Positions 33,168 to 42,273 of a DNA stretch of 64,000 nt are shown piece after piece. The position numbers and the translations under genes are program-made. Source of the stretch: JAJDXW01 sp965243335 (lineage in GTDB: Bacteria > Pseudomonadota > Gammaproteobacteria > HK1); assembly GCA_965243335.1 (NCBI GenBank), contig OZ251545.1, forward strand, positions 4,340,001-4,404,000. Direction: 5' to 3'. Below the pieces are notes generated by a model. The model made no database searches and was not told the DNA's origin. It saw only the letters and a list, made by a program, of their open reading frames with translations. The stretch's first letter is position 1, and every line of letters begins with the position of its first letter.

Positions 33168-35967
33168 GAGTGATATCGCGGTAGGGATTGCCATCGGCGC
33201 CACCGTCGGATCGTCCGTCGGGGCGGCCACCGGCTCCACGATACGACACGTCGAACGGCTCGGCAAGACGGTCGAGGCGCTCGAGGGGCGCCTGAAGGGC
33301 GTACAGGAGGTCCGCGCCCTCGAAGACACCCTCGCCTCGACAGGGGAGGCGGCGGTCGAGGCCCGCGAGCGGCTGGACGCCCTCGGGGACGCCATGCGCG
33401 AGGGCGATCAGCCCGCCGCGGGGCTGGGGGATGCGCTGGAGGCGGCCCGCGCGGAGGTCCGCCGTCTCGACGAGGCGATGGAGCAGCAGTCCGAGACCCT
33501 CGACGCGCGCCGCGCGGACCTCCGTGCGACCGGAGACGCCGTCGAGAACCTGGCCGAGCGCGAGAGCGAGCTGACCTCCGAGCTGGCCATGCAATCCAAG
33601 CAACTCGGCGAGCTCAAGGGCGCCGCCGAGAAGATCCAGGCCGCCCGCGCGCGCCGGGCCGAGGCGCGCGCCAACCTCATCGACGCGGGCGCCCTCGGCG
33701 CGTCGTTCCTTCGGCCACTCAAGCTCGCGGTCGGCGGCGCCATCGACTTCGAGTCGGCGATGGCCGACGTGCGCAAGGTGGTGGACTTCGATACCCCGGA
33801 ACAGTTCGGGGAGATGGGCCGCGCCATCGAGGAGATGTCCACCCGGATCCCGATTGCGGCCACCGGCCTCGCGGAGATCGTGGCCGCCGGCGGACAGGCC
33901 GGCGTCGCCCGCGAAGAGCTCCTCGCCTTCGCGCGGGACGCGGCGATGGTGGGGGTCGCGTTCGACATGTCGGCCGGCGAGGCCGGGAGCGCGATGACCG
34001 GGCTTCGGAACATCTTCGGCCTCGGCCACGCGGCCGCGCTCGACCTCGCCGGCGCCTACAACCACCTCGCGAACAACATGGACGCGACCGCCCCCGCCAT
34101 CCTCCAGGTCGTCTCCGGGGCGGGGTCGATGGGGAAGCTGCTCGGCCTGACCGGGCAGCAGGTCGGCGCGTTCGGCGCGACGATGATCGCGCTCAAATCC
34201 CCGCCCAACGTCGCCGCGACCGCGATCAAGGGGATGCTCTCGATCCTGTCCAACGCCGAGGACCGGCCCGAGAAGTTCCAGGCGGCGCTGGACGGCCTCG
34301 GTCTCAGCGCCGAGGGCCTCAAGGAAGACCTCGGCCAGGACGCCCAGGGCGCGATCCTGCGCCTCTTCGACGCCATCGGGGCGTCCGAGGACAAGGTGGC
34401 GGTGCTGACCAACCTCTTCGGCCAGGAGTACGGACCGGAGCTCGCCAAGGTCGTCGGCAACCTCGATCAGTACCGCGACGCCCTCGCGCTCGCGTCCAGC
34501 GGTGAGGCGGACGCATCCTCGGTCCAGGCCGAGTATGCGGCCCGGGCGGACACCACGCAGAACAGCCTCCAGTTGATGGGCGCGCAATTCCAGCGCCTCG
34601 GGAACACGGTGGGACGCCTCTTCTTGCCGCCTCTCCGGACGGCCACGGAGGTCATCGGCAAGGTCGTCGATGCGGCCACCGCGATCGTCGAGCAGTTCCC
34701 CGCCACGTCCGCCGCGATAGTGACTGTAGTCGGCGGTCTGGTGGCGCTCAAGATCGGCGCCTCAGTGGCCCGATACGGGATGACGTTCATCGATGAGGCG
34801 GTCGCCGCAAGCACCGCCACCTGGCGGCGTGGACGGCACGCAGTGAACCGATACGGGGCCGCCCTGCACAGCTTCGCCCGCGCCCCCACCGTCGCCGCCG
34901 TGCGCGGGCTCGGGGCCATCCGGCTCGCGATGCTGTCCACCGGGATCGGCACCCTCGTCGTCGCCCTCGGCGTCGGGGCCGCCCTCGTCGTCAAGTACTG
35001 GGAGCCGATCAAGGCGTTCTTCGGGGGGCTGTGGGACGGCATCAAAGCCGGCGTCGGACCGGCGATCAAGGCGCTCGGGCCGCTGGGGGAGATGCTGGGC
35101 TTCATCGGCGGCGCGGTCGCCTCCGCATTCGAGTGGTTCGGCCGGCTCTTTGCGCCGGTCGAAGCCTCCAACCAGGCGGTCGAGGCGTGGGGCTCGACCG
35201 GGGAGCGGATCGGCCACGTCGTCGGACAGGTCTTCGGGGCGCTGCTGGCGCCCGTGGAGGCGGTGGTCAAGGGGATCGGGTGGACCCTGGACGCCCTCGG
35301 CCTCATCGGGTCCGACGACGCGTCGAAGGAGAAGGAAGGGTCGTCCTGGTGGTCCAAGCTGAATCCGTTCGGCGGCGAGGAGGATGCCGCCCCCGCCGCG
35401 CCGCCCCCTGTCGTGCGTACGGCGGCCGTCGCCGGCCTCGGCCTCGCCCTCGCCGGCGCGCCCGCGGCGGCCGGTCCGCCGTCCCTCGACGCGTCGGGCG
35501 CCGCCGCCGAGGCCGCGGCAGAGACCGCGGCCCGCAACGACAAGATCCGCGCCCTGGCGGATCGCGCCTTCGCCCCGACCCCGTCCGTAGCGCCGGCGGT
35601 CGCCGCGGCGCCGGTCGTGGTCGGCCCCGCATCGGTAGCGGACGAGTTCGCGGCCCTCACCGCCGGGGCGGGCGAGGCCGCTCCGGTCGAGCCCGTCGTG
35701 GACGTCGAGGATTATCTGAGGACGCTCGACGAAGGCGGTGGGCAGCTTCCGGCGTCAGATCAGGGCAGTTCGGCGTTCGAGGGCGGGGTCGGCGCCCTCC
35801 CGTCTCCGCGGGCCGTCACGGTGAACGTCACCGTCGGCGACATCGTGATCCACGCCCCGGCCGGGGCCGACACGACGGAGATCGGCCGCGAGATCGAGCG
35901 CCAGCTCGCCGACGTCATGCGCCGCGCGGCCGACGAGGCGCGCCTGGCCGAGACGGACGGGCTGTGA
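33166..35967 (+). CDS. Tail tape measure protein
   Basis: This 933-residue protein has an N-terminal hydrophobic patch (GIAIGATVGSSVGAATGSTI). A long coiled coil follows (about residues 25-175). The tape measure core reads FESAMADVRKVVDF, IPIAATGLAEIVAAGGQAGV, FDMSAGEAGSAMTGLRNIFG and LLGLTGQQVGAFGATMIALKS. Membrane-like helices lie near residues 525-545 and 590-610 (TGIGTLVVALGVGAALVVKY). The Ala/Pro-rich C-terminal 200 residues end in a small beta domain, AVTVNVTVGDIVIHAPAGAD. It sets tail length and may pass into the host membrane at infection. Confidence 0.93.
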   Translation: MSDIAVGIAIGATVGSSVGAATGSTIRHVERLGKTVEALEGRLKGVQEVRALEDTLASTGEAAVEARERLDALGDAMREGDQPAAGLGDALEAARAEVRRLDEAMEQQSETLDARRADLRATGDAVENLAERESELTSELAMQSKQLGELKGAAEKIQAARARRAEARANLIDAGALGASFLRPLKLAVGGAIDFESAMADVRKVVDFDTPEQFGEMGRAIEEMSTRIPIAATGLAEIVAAGGQAGVAREELLAFARDAAMVGVAFDMSAGEAGSAMTGLRNIFGLGHAAALDLAGAYNHLANNMDATAPAILQVVSGAGSMGKLLGLTGQQVGAFGATMIALKSPPNVAATAIKGMLSILSNAEDRPEKFQAALDGLGLSAEGLKEDLGQDAQGAILRLFDAIGASEDKVAVLTNLFGQEYGPELAKVVGNLDQYRDALALASSGEADASSVQAEYAARADTTQNSLQLMGAQFQRLGNTVGRLFLPPLRTATEVIGKVVDAATAIVEQFPATSAAIVTVVGGLVALKIGASVARYGMTFIDEAVAASTATWRRGRHAVNRYGAALHSFARAPTVAAVRGLGAIRLAMLSTGIGTLVVALGVGAALVVKYWEPIKAFFGGLWDGIKAGVGPAIKALGPLGEMLGFIGGAVASAFEWFGRLFAPVEASNQAVEAWGSTGERIGHVVGQVFGALLAPVEAVVKGIGWTLDALGLIGSDDASKEKEGSSWWSKLNPFGGEEDAAPAAPPPVVRTAAVAGLGLALAGAPAAAGPPSLDASGAAAEAAAETAARNDKIRALADRAFAPTPSVAPAVAAAPVVVGPASVADEFAALTAGAGEAAPVEPVVDVEDYLRTLDEGGGQLPASDQGSSAFEGGVGALPSPRAVTVNVTVGDIVIHAPAGADTTEIGREIERQLADVMRRAADEARLAETDGL

Positions 35968-35982
35968 CCGCGCGCCGCTGAC

Positions 35983-36582
35983 GTGGCTTCCTACGACATC
36001 ATCGTCACCCGGGGCGCGGGCGCCGAGTCCGAGCGCCCGCCGTCCCGTGCGGTCATGCTCTCGTTCGGCGGGGTGGCGTTCGAGGCGCCGGGGTCGTCCT
36101 ACGCCCGCCTCCGGCGCCGCAGCGCCTGGCGCTGGCCGTCCCAGGACCGGACCGGCCGCCGCCCCGCCTACCAGTTCACCGGCCCCGGCCCCGAGACCGT
36201 CGAGCTCGAAGGCGTCATCTTCCCGCTCTACGCCGGCGGCGCGCTGCCGGACGCGCTCCGCGCCCTCGCCGCGACCGGCGAGCCCCGGGAACTGACCTCC
36301 GGCGCGGGACACGCCCTCGGGCTGTGGGTGCTGACCGAGGTGGAGGACACCTGGACCCGCCCCTACCGCGACGGCGCCCCCCGGCGCATCGAATGGCGGC
36401 TCTCCCTCGCCCGCTACGGCGACGACGCCCCCACCGGGCGGCTCACCGCCCTCGAATCCGCCGTCGCGGACGTCGGCGACGTGCGCGCCGTCCTCGATGC
36501 CGCGGAACGGGCGGTCCGCGCGGGCCAGACCCCCGCCCAGGTGCTCGCCGCCGCCCAGGCCGCCGCGGAGGCCGGGGGATGA
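35983..36582 (+). CDS. Phage tail protein U-like
   Basis: This 199-residue protein starts at GTG. The gpU domain reads VMLSFGGVAFEAPGSSYARL then GPGPETVELEGVIFPLYAGG, and LWVLTEVEDTWTRPYRDG with RRIEWRLSLARYGDD. P2 gpU is a tail terminator or baseplate hub protein. The C-terminal helix AVLDAAERAVRAGQTPAQVL repeats a motif also found at the start of the gpX gene here (VAQVLAAMRAAVAAGGTSED), which may be a shared docking helix. Confidence 0.85.
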   Translation: MASYDIIVTRGAGAESERPPSRAVMLSFGGVAFEAPGSSYARLRRRSAWRWPSQDRTGRRPAYQFTGPGPETVELEGVIFPLYAGGALPDALRALAATGEPRELTSGAGHALGLWVLTEVEDTWTRPYRDGAPRRIEWRLSLARYGDDAPTGRLTALESAVADVGDVRAVLDAAERAVRAGQTPAQVLAAAQAAAEAGG

Positions 36583-36704
36583 AGGCGCCCGACCCCGGCG
36601 GGGATTGGATAGACGTGGAGCCAAGCTGGCGCTCGTGCCTCCTCTGGGGCGCGATGAACCTGGCCGCCGTCCTGCTCCCCGCGGCGATCATCTGCTCGAG
36701 TTGA
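36579..36704 (+). CDS. Very small membrane protein in the tail operon
   Basis: This 41-residue protein (MKAPDPGGDWIDVEPSWRSC) has one hydrophobic helix, LLWGAMNLAAVLLPAAIICS. The ATGA overlap with gpU and the gap of six bases before gpX make translation likely. The role is unknown; a single-helix phage protein could help lysis or membrane docking. Confidence 0.45.
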   Translation: MKAPDPGGDWIDVEPSWRSCLLWGAMNLAAVLLPAAIICSS

Positions 36705-36710
36705 GCCGGC

Positions 36711-37052
36711 ATGACCGTCGCCCAGGTGCTCGCCGCGATGCGGGCCGCCGTCGCGGCCGGCGGGACCTCCGAGGACGTGCTCGCCGCCGCACGGCGGGCG
36801 GCGGGGAGGGCCGCCGGCCCCGCACCCCCCGATCCGCCCCCGGCCAGCACCGCGTACCGCGCGGCGGACGGGGAAGTTCTCGACGCCATCGCCCGGGCGT
36901 CGTACGGGCGCGAGGACGCGGTCACCATCCTGCTCGCCGCGAACCCCGCGCTCGCGGACTCCCCGCCCCACCTGGCCGCGGGGACCCTCGTCGGGCTCCC
37001 GCCCGTCGATCCTCCCGCCCCCGAGGTCCGCCCCGTCCAGATCTGGGATTGA
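36711..37052 (+). CDS. Tail protein X (LysM-like)
   Basis: This 113-residue protein has a helical N-terminal extension of about 45 residues. The gpX core follows: TAYRAADGEVLDAIARASYGREDAVTILLAANPALAD and AAGTLVGLPPV, a LysM-type fold. It lies between U and D, as in P2-like tails. The extension is unusual for gpX, which is normally about 70 residues. Confidence 0.85.
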   Translation: MTVAQVLAAMRAAVAAGGTSEDVLAAARRAAGRAAGPAPPDPPPASTAYRAADGEVLDAIARASYGREDAVTILLAANPALADSPPHLAAGTLVGLPPVDPPAPEVRPVQIWD

Positions 37053-37055
37053 GGC

Positions 37056-38036
37056 GTGACGCCCGACTATCGCCTCCACGCCGGCGATGCGGACGTGACG
37101 CGGACCGTCCGCGCCCACCTGGTCGAGCTCCGGCTCACCCTCACGTCCGACGCCGCGAGCGACACCCTCTCGTTCACCCTCGACGACGTCGTCGGCGCGC
37201 TCGCCCGCCCCGCCGCGGAGCGCGAGCTCCGGCCGTCGCTCGGGTATGCCGGCGCGCTCACGCCGATGGGCGTCTACTACCACTCCGAGACCGACATCGA
37301 CCTCGCCCCCCGGCGCCTGGCCGTGCGGGCGACGGCGGCCAACTACCGCCGCCTGAGCGCCCTGAAGGCCCCGCGCACCCGCGCCTTCGACGCGGCAACG
37401 CTCGGGAGCTTGGTCGCGTCCATCGCCGACGAGCACGGGTACGCCGCGGCGGTGGCGCCCGCCCTGGCCGGCCGGCGCCTCCGCCACGTGGACCAGACCG
37501 CCGAGAGCGACCTGGCCCTCCTCCACCGCATCGCCAGGCACTACGACGCGACCCTGAAGGCCGCCGGCGGGCGTCTGGTGATGATGTCCCGGGGCGCCGG
37601 CCGCAGCGCCGTGGCCGGCGCGCTGCTGCCGGCCTACGTCGCCGAGGCGGGCGCCGGCAACGTCCTCAGCGGCCGGGTCTCATGGCGGGGCCGCCCCCGC
37701 TACGCCTCCGTGGTCGCGAGCTATTGGGACCCCGCCGCCGCCGCGATGGAGCACGTGCGCGCCGGGGCCGGATCCCCCGCCTTCGTCATCCGAGAGCCCC
37801 GCCCCGACCGCGACCAGGCCGCCGCCGACGCGGCCGCCCGCCTCGCCCGCCTCTCCCGCCAGACTGCCGCCCTCGAGCTCTCCGTCGTGGGCGATCCCTC
37901 CCTGGTCGCCGAAGGCCGCATCACCACCCGCGGATGGGGCGAGGGGACGGACGGCCAATGGACCATCACCCGCGCCGAGCACGTCCTTTCCCCCGTCGGC
38001 TACCGCACCGACGTCTACGCCGAACGCGTCCCGTGA
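37056..38036 (+). CDS. Late control/baseplate hub protein D (P2 gpD-like)
   Basis: This 326-residue protein starts at GTG. It carries the gpD pattern RLHAGDADVTRTVRAHLVEL, SDTLSFTLDDV, the hub segment QTAESDLALLHRIARHYDATLKAAGGRL and the C-terminal RITTRGWGEGTDGQWTITRAEHVLS. It forms the baseplate hub joining spike and tube. It is the last gene of the element, ending 88 bases before the right end. Confidence 0.9.
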   Translation: MTPDYRLHAGDADVTRTVRAHLVELRLTLTSDAASDTLSFTLDDVVGALARPAAERELRPSLGYAGALTPMGVYYHSETDIDLAPRRLAVRATAANYRRLSALKAPRTRAFDAATLGSLVASIADEHGYAAAVAPALAGRRLRHVDQTAESDLALLHRIARHYDATLKAAGGRLVMMSRGAGRSAVAGALLPAYVAEAGAGNVLSGRVSWRGRPRYASVVASYWDPAAAAMEHVRAGAGSPAFVIREPRPDRDQAAADAAARLARLSRQTAALELSVVGDPSLVAEGRITTRGWGEGTDGQWTITRAEHVLSPVGYRTDVYAERVP

Positions 38037-38079
38037 AAAACATCCGCTGGCTGTTGATTATGTCATCAGGCCTGAACAT

Positions 38080-38117
38080 GGTTTTTCGCACAAACTAGCG
38101 GTCCGTTTTTCGCGCGC
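38080..38117 (-). other. Putative transposase-binding boxes at the prophage right end
   Basis: Read inward from the right end, the sequence has GCGCGAAAAACGG and then GTGCGAAAAACCA, the CGAAAAAC cores spaced 24 bases apart. Mu and relatives carry CGAAA-type transposase sites of this kind and spacing in their right ends. The left end shows one weaker match, GGCGAGAAAATGG, at about 17521-17533. No transposase gene is in the element. Confidence 0.5.
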
Positions 38118-38124
38118 CTCTAGT

Positions 38125-38328
38125 ATGGGGGAGGAGGCGATCCACGCGGTCGACGTCCCCACCCTGGCGCCGACCGGCGCCATCCACGTCTACGGCGGCG
38201 ACCTCATCGCCACCGAACGGAGCGAGTTCGATCCGGCGAGCGGCGCGGAACGCCCGTTCGACTGGAAGAAGTCGGAGCGCCAGTTCGCGGAGATGAACGC
38301 CCGCTGGGAGGCGGCGAGGACGAGCTGA
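38125..38328 (+). pseudogene. Cupin C-terminal half, split by prophage
   Basis: MGEEAIHAVDVPTLAPTGAI then HVYGGDLIATERSEFDP and FDWKKSERQFAEMNARWEAA complete the cupin begun at 17153. The first Met repeats the last normal residue of the other half. The third metal-ligand His (AIHAV) is here. No ribosome site precedes the ATG, since it was internal in the intact gene. Confidence 0.85.
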
Positions 38329-38415
38329 CCGGGCGGCGGGCCGAACGTCCGCCGCGCGCGGCCCGCGCCCGCGGCGCCCGCGCGTTCAGGCTCCCTCGCC
38401 GATCCGATTCCCGCT

Positions 38416-41400
38416 TCAGCCCGTTCCGGACGGTGCCGCGAGGTCCGCAGCGGCGCCCCCACCGGCCCGCATCGCTTGCCCGGCCATGCGGCCGGCGGCA
38501 AGGCCGGCCGTCATGCTTCGGGCAAGCTCCGCGGCTGCGGCGAGCGAAGCCTCGGGTGGAGCGCCGTGGGCGGTGAGGGCCAGGGCGACCTGCCGCTCCA
38601 GGCCGTGCGCGTCGAGGGGGTCGGCCTCGTCCAGATAGGCGTGCTCCCGGAGCCATTCCTCCAGTTGCTGCCGGCTCCGGTCCCGGAAGCGGGGGGCCGC
38701 TCCCGTGCCGAGGGCGTCCAGCAGCCGCCGCGGGTCGCCGTCCACCTCGCCGGCTAGCTCCGCCAGGCGATCGAGGAAGACGGAGGTGACGGCGCCGGAG
38801 GCGACGAGCGCGTCGCGGTCTACGGGCCGGCCCCGACCCTCCCGCCACGCTTCGACCCACGCCCGCGCGCCCGCGACCCGCAGGCGGAGGGCGGACTGCT
38901 CCTCCGGCGAGAGGATCAGCCCCGCTTCCCCCGAGCCGAGCAGGGAGGCGAGCGGCCCGAGGCGCTCGACGCCGGCGCGAAGGAGGCGCCGGAGGAGATC
39001 CAGGTCGTCGCGCACGAAGTGGAAGACGTGGACCCCGGCCGCGTCCCCCCAGGGCTGGACCGGATCGACGCCGATCCGCACCGCGTACTCCTCGGGGGTC
39101 ATGCCGCCGGGAGGCGGGGGCTCGGGCGCGGTGGGAGGCAGCCCGACTTCCTCGGGAGCGGCCACCGCGCGGCCGGCGCGGCGGCTGGCCGCGAGATCGA
39201 TGACCGCCGCTGCCGCTCCGGCGCCCGCTCCCGCATCCGCTTCCGCCCAGTACCGGCCCTCCTCCGGCTGGGCGGTCAGGTAGAAGATCTGGCGCCCGTC
39301 CTCCTCGGACAGCCGCCGCAGGCTGTCGGCCACCGCCCGGAAGCGCTCCGGGTCCGCGGTCGTCAGCGCCTCGTCGAGGAACAGGGGCAGCGGGGTCCGC
39401 CCCTTCTCGGCCTCGGCCGCGAAGGCGGCCCGCACCGCCAGCAGGAGCTGCATCCGGGTCCCGGTCGAGAGCTCCTTCAGGGCGCGCCACTCCCCGGTCG
39501 CGGTCTCGCGGGCCCGGAACGTTCCGTCGCCGGCCGCCCCCATCGCGAGCTCGAACTGATGCCGGGTGAAGCGCGCGAACCAGTCCTCCGCCCGGCGAAG
39601 GACGGCGGGCCGGCTCGCGCGGACGTGCTCGGACTCCACCCGGTCGAGCAGGAAGGCGCCGGCTTCCGCGAGCATCGCCTCGTCGAAACACTGCCGGAGC
39701 GCGTCCCCGGCCTGCCGGTGGCGGGCGCGAGCCTCCTCAAGATCGCGCCCCTTCGATGCGAGATCGACGTGGGCCCGGATCCCGGCGATCTCATCCGCGA
39801 GTCCCCGCGCCCGCGCCGCGCGCTCGCGGAGCGAGTCCCGGAGGCCCTGGAGCGCCGCTTCGCCATCCCCTTCGTCCTCCTCGACGAGATGCAGCAGGTC
39901 GGAGCGCCCCGCGAGCTCCCGGCGGGCCTGGCCCTCGACGGCGCGCACGTCGTTGATCTGCCGATCGAGCGAACGCCACTCCTCCAGGAGCCCGAGCCGG
40001 CGGCGAAGCTCTGCCTGGTCGCCGGGCGCCAAGCCGGCTCCCCGGTATACGTCCTGCGTCTCCGTCCGCCGTTTCCCGATCTCTCCCGACAGCCGTTCCC
40101 GGTTCTCCCGCGCCGCGCGGAGATCACGTTCGGATTCGTCGCGTCGGCGGACCCGGGCGGCGAGCCGCTCCAGGCGCTGGCCGAGCACCTCCGCGGTGGG
40201 CGGCTCGATGCCGGACGCCGGGGCGGTGTCCGGCGGGTCGCCCAGTATCTCGCCCGCGGACGCTTCGGCGCCGGTGGCTTCCATGCGGGACGCCCCAGCG
40301 GCGGGAGGGTCGGCGCCAAGGGGCTCGGCCCCCCAAGCCACGGTCTCCGGGATCCCGGCCCAGGGATCCTCCCCGTGCGCGGCCAGGAACGAAGCGATGC
40401 CGGCCCGCAGGGCGGCGGCTTCGCTCTCCAGGGCGGTGACCCGCGCCCGGCCCTCGCAGAAGGCGGTGTCGGCCCGGTCGTAGTCGCCGGTGAGGCGCAG
40501 CCAGCGATCGAACGAGGCGTCGAGCGCCTCGGGGTCGAAGTTCACCCTGCGCGCAAGGTCGCCGAGCCGCCCGCGTTCGCGCTCGACCGCGGCGCCAAGG
40601 TCTTCCCGCCGGCGCTCCGCCTCCCGGCGGCGGCGGAGGTCGTCCACCCGCCGGCGCTCCGCTCCGAGCGCCCGGTCGAGCGCGCGAAGACGCTCCTCGA
40701 CCGGCTCGCGCTCCCACGCCTCCGGCGGCTCGAAGCCGAGCCGGCGGTAGCGCCGCTCCGCCTCCGGGCGCTGGCCGGGGCTGGAACCGGGGCTGGCGCC
40801 AGCGCCGCCCCTGCCCCCGGCCCCGGCGCGGCGAAGGAGGCGGCAGACCTGGACGAACCCGACCACGGCCGGCGCGAGGAGCGCATAGGCGGCGGGATGG
40901 ACGAGGAAACCCGCCGCCGCGACGGCCGCCCCCGCGACCCCGATCGCCGCGAGCGCCAGCCACCCGAGCGCGCGGGCGGTCCGGACGCCCGACGCCTCCG
41001 GGGCCGAGAGCCAGCGCAGGAGCTCGCGTCTCGCCTCGTCGATCCGTTCGGGGTCGGGGGCCGTATCCGGCGGGTCGGGGAGGCGGCCGATCTCCGCCTC
41101 GACCTCGCGGAGCCCGGCCCTGGCCTGCCGGATCGCGTCGAGCGCCTGGTCAGCGTCGTGGACCGTCTCCGGCCCGAGGCGGACACCCTCGCCGCCCGGC
41201 GCCCCGCCCAGCGCGCGCGCCGCCCGATCCCGCACCGCCGCCGCGTCCTCCGCACGCGCCCGCTCGTGCGCCAGCTCGCCTTCGAGGCGCTCCAGCCAGG
41301 CGATCCGGGGGCGCACGTCGGCGGCCGCCCCTTCGTCGAGCGCGCTCCCGGCAGGCGCGGCTTCTGCAAGCCCGGTTTCGGCGCGCGTGCGTTCGGCGGT

Positions 41401-42273
41401 GCGCCGCTCGGCCTCCGCCCGGGCGAGGTCCTGCTCCGCGGTCCGCCGTTCGCCTTCGAGGCGTTCAAGCGCCTCGGCTTCGGCGCCGGACAGCCGCTCC
41501 ATGTCCGGGGGAAACCCCGCCCGGCGCCGTTCCAGGGCGCTCCGTTCGCGGCGCCGCTCGAGAAGCCGAAGGGCCTGCCCCACGAGAGCCGCCTCGCGGC
41601 CCGCCTCCTCGGCCTCGTGCAGCTCCCGTTCCAGGGAGCCGATCCGCTCCTCGTCGCGTTGCAGCTCGCGGTACCGTCCCTGCCGGCGCCGCAGCTCGGT
41701 TTCGGCCGAGGAGACCTCCCTTACCTCCGTCTGCCCGACGCGGGACGGGACCGAGAAGTCGCAGGCGCCGCGCGCGGCGTCCAGATCGTATCCGCCGGCC
41801 ATCTCGCGCGCGAGGCGCTGGGCGATCTCCGTCTCGGTGTCGGCATCGCTCGCGAGCAGGTCCTCGATATGGAGGGTGAAGCAGGAGACGAAACGATGCT
41901 CGGGGAGCGCCGGCGCCTCGATCCGCTCCCCGTCCCGGGTCCAGACCGGGGCGGCGGCGCCGGTGCGGACCGCCTGGACGAGGCCGTCCCCGCCCCTTTC
42001 CGCCGACCCGATTCCGTCGCCGGCGCCGCTTCCGTCCCGATTTCCGTCTCCTTCCGACTCACGGGCCTTGAGCGCGAAGACGGCCTCGACCTCGACGCTC
42101 TCGCGAGCGAGCTCTTCCCCGTAGAGGGCCGCGCGCACGGCGCGGGGAATGCTCGTCTTCCCGGATGCGTTGGGGCCGACGACGACGTTGATCCCGTCCG
42201 CAAACCCGTCGAGCGCGAAGCCGGGGCGGGGGATCCCGGGCAAGCGGCGGATGGCGAGCCGGCGGAGCCTCAC
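38416..42273 (-). CDS. SbcC/YhaN-like SMC-family ATPase
   Basis: This 1285-residue protein has a Walker A motif, VVGPNASGKTS, at residues 31-41, long coiled coils at about 180-340 and 560-790, and near residue 965 the signature ELSTGTRMQLLLAVR, then Walker B PLFLDEALTTAD. There is no CxxC zinc hook. Instead two membrane-like helices (GWLALAAIGVAGAAVAAAGF, YALLAPAVVGFVQVC) interrupt the coil, as in YhaN-type proteins. A 240-residue helical extension follows the ATPase head. With the nuclease gene upstream it should form a DNA end-processing complex. The start overlaps that gene by four bases. Confidence 0.82.
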   Translation of the reverse strand: MRLRRLAIRRLPGIPRPGFALDGFADGINVVVGPNASGKTSIPRAVRAALYGEELARESVEVEAVFALKARESEGDGNRDGSGAGDGIGSAERGGDGLVQAVRTGAAAPVWTRDGERIEAPALPEHRFVSCFTLHIEDLLASDADTETEIAQRLAREMAGGYDLDAARGACDFSVPSRVGQTEVREVSSAETELRRRQGRYRELQRDEERIGSLERELHEAEEAGREAALVGQALRLLERRRERSALERRRAGFPPDMERLSGAEAEALERLEGERRTAEQDLARAEAERRTAERTRAETGLAEAAPAGSALDEGAAADVRPRIAWLERLEGELAHERARAEDAAAVRDRAARALGGAPGGEGVRLGPETVHDADQALDAIRQARAGLREVEAEIGRLPDPPDTAPDPERIDEARRELLRWLSAPEASGVRTARALGWLALAAIGVAGAAVAAAGFLVHPAAYALLAPAVVGFVQVCRLLRRAGAGGRGGAGASPGSSPGQRPEAERRYRRLGFEPPEAWEREPVEERLRALDRALGAERRRVDDLRRRREAERRREDLGAAVERERGRLGDLARRVNFDPEALDASFDRWLRLTGDYDRADTAFCEGRARVTALESEAAALRAGIASFLAAHGEDPWAGIPETVAWGAEPLGADPPAAGASRMEATGAEASAGEILGDPPDTAPASGIEPPTAEVLGQRLERLAARVRRRDESERDLRAARENRERLSGEIGKRRTETQDVYRGAGLAPGDQAELRRRLGLLEEWRSLDRQINDVRAVEGQARRELAGRSDLLHLVEEDEGDGEAALQGLRDSLRERAARARGLADEIAGIRAHVDLASKGRDLEEARARHRQAGDALRQCFDEAMLAEAGAFLLDRVESEHVRASRPAVLRRAEDWFARFTRHQFELAMGAAGDGTFRARETATGEWRALKELSTGTRMQLLLAVRAAFAAEAEKGRTPLPLFLDEALTTADPERFRAVADSLRRLSEEDGRQIFYLTAQPEEGRYWAEADAGAGAGAAAAVIDLAASRRAGRAVAAPEEVGLPPTAPEPPPPGGMTPEEYAVRIGVDPVQPWGDAAGVHVFHFVRDDLDLLRRLLRAGVERLGPLASLLGSGEAGLILSPEEQSALRLRVAGARAWVEAWREGRGRPVDRDALVASGAVTSVFLDRLAELAGEVDGDPRRLLDALGTGAAPRFRDRSRQQLEEWLREHAYLDEADPLDAHGLERQVALALTAHGAPPEASLAAAAELARSMTAGLAAGRMAGQAMRAGGGAAADLAAPSGTG

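Larger units (their letters stand above)
17510..38124 (+). mobile_element. Mu-head/P2-tail (BcepMu-like) defective prophage inserted in a cupin gene
   Basis: The limits are fixed by the interrupted cupin: ATG 17507-17509 and ATG 38125-38127 are the duplicated target bases. Only three bases are identical, against five expected for Mu, so the duplication has drifted or is short. Contents in order: a left gene of unknown role, a minus-strand fibre-like block, Mu-like protease, cement and major head protein, then P2-like baseplate, sheath, tube, tape measure and U-X-D tail genes. No transposase, repressor, terminase, portal, head-assembly protein, holin or endolysin is present. Two CGAAAAAC boxes near the right end resemble Mu transposase sites. 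Confidence 0.85.

Noticed and set aside
17510..38124. R-type tailocin or gene transfer agent
   Set aside because: A head protease, decoration protein and major head protein are present, so it is not a headless tailocin. Terminase and portal are absent, so a functioning transfer agent is not supported by this window alone.
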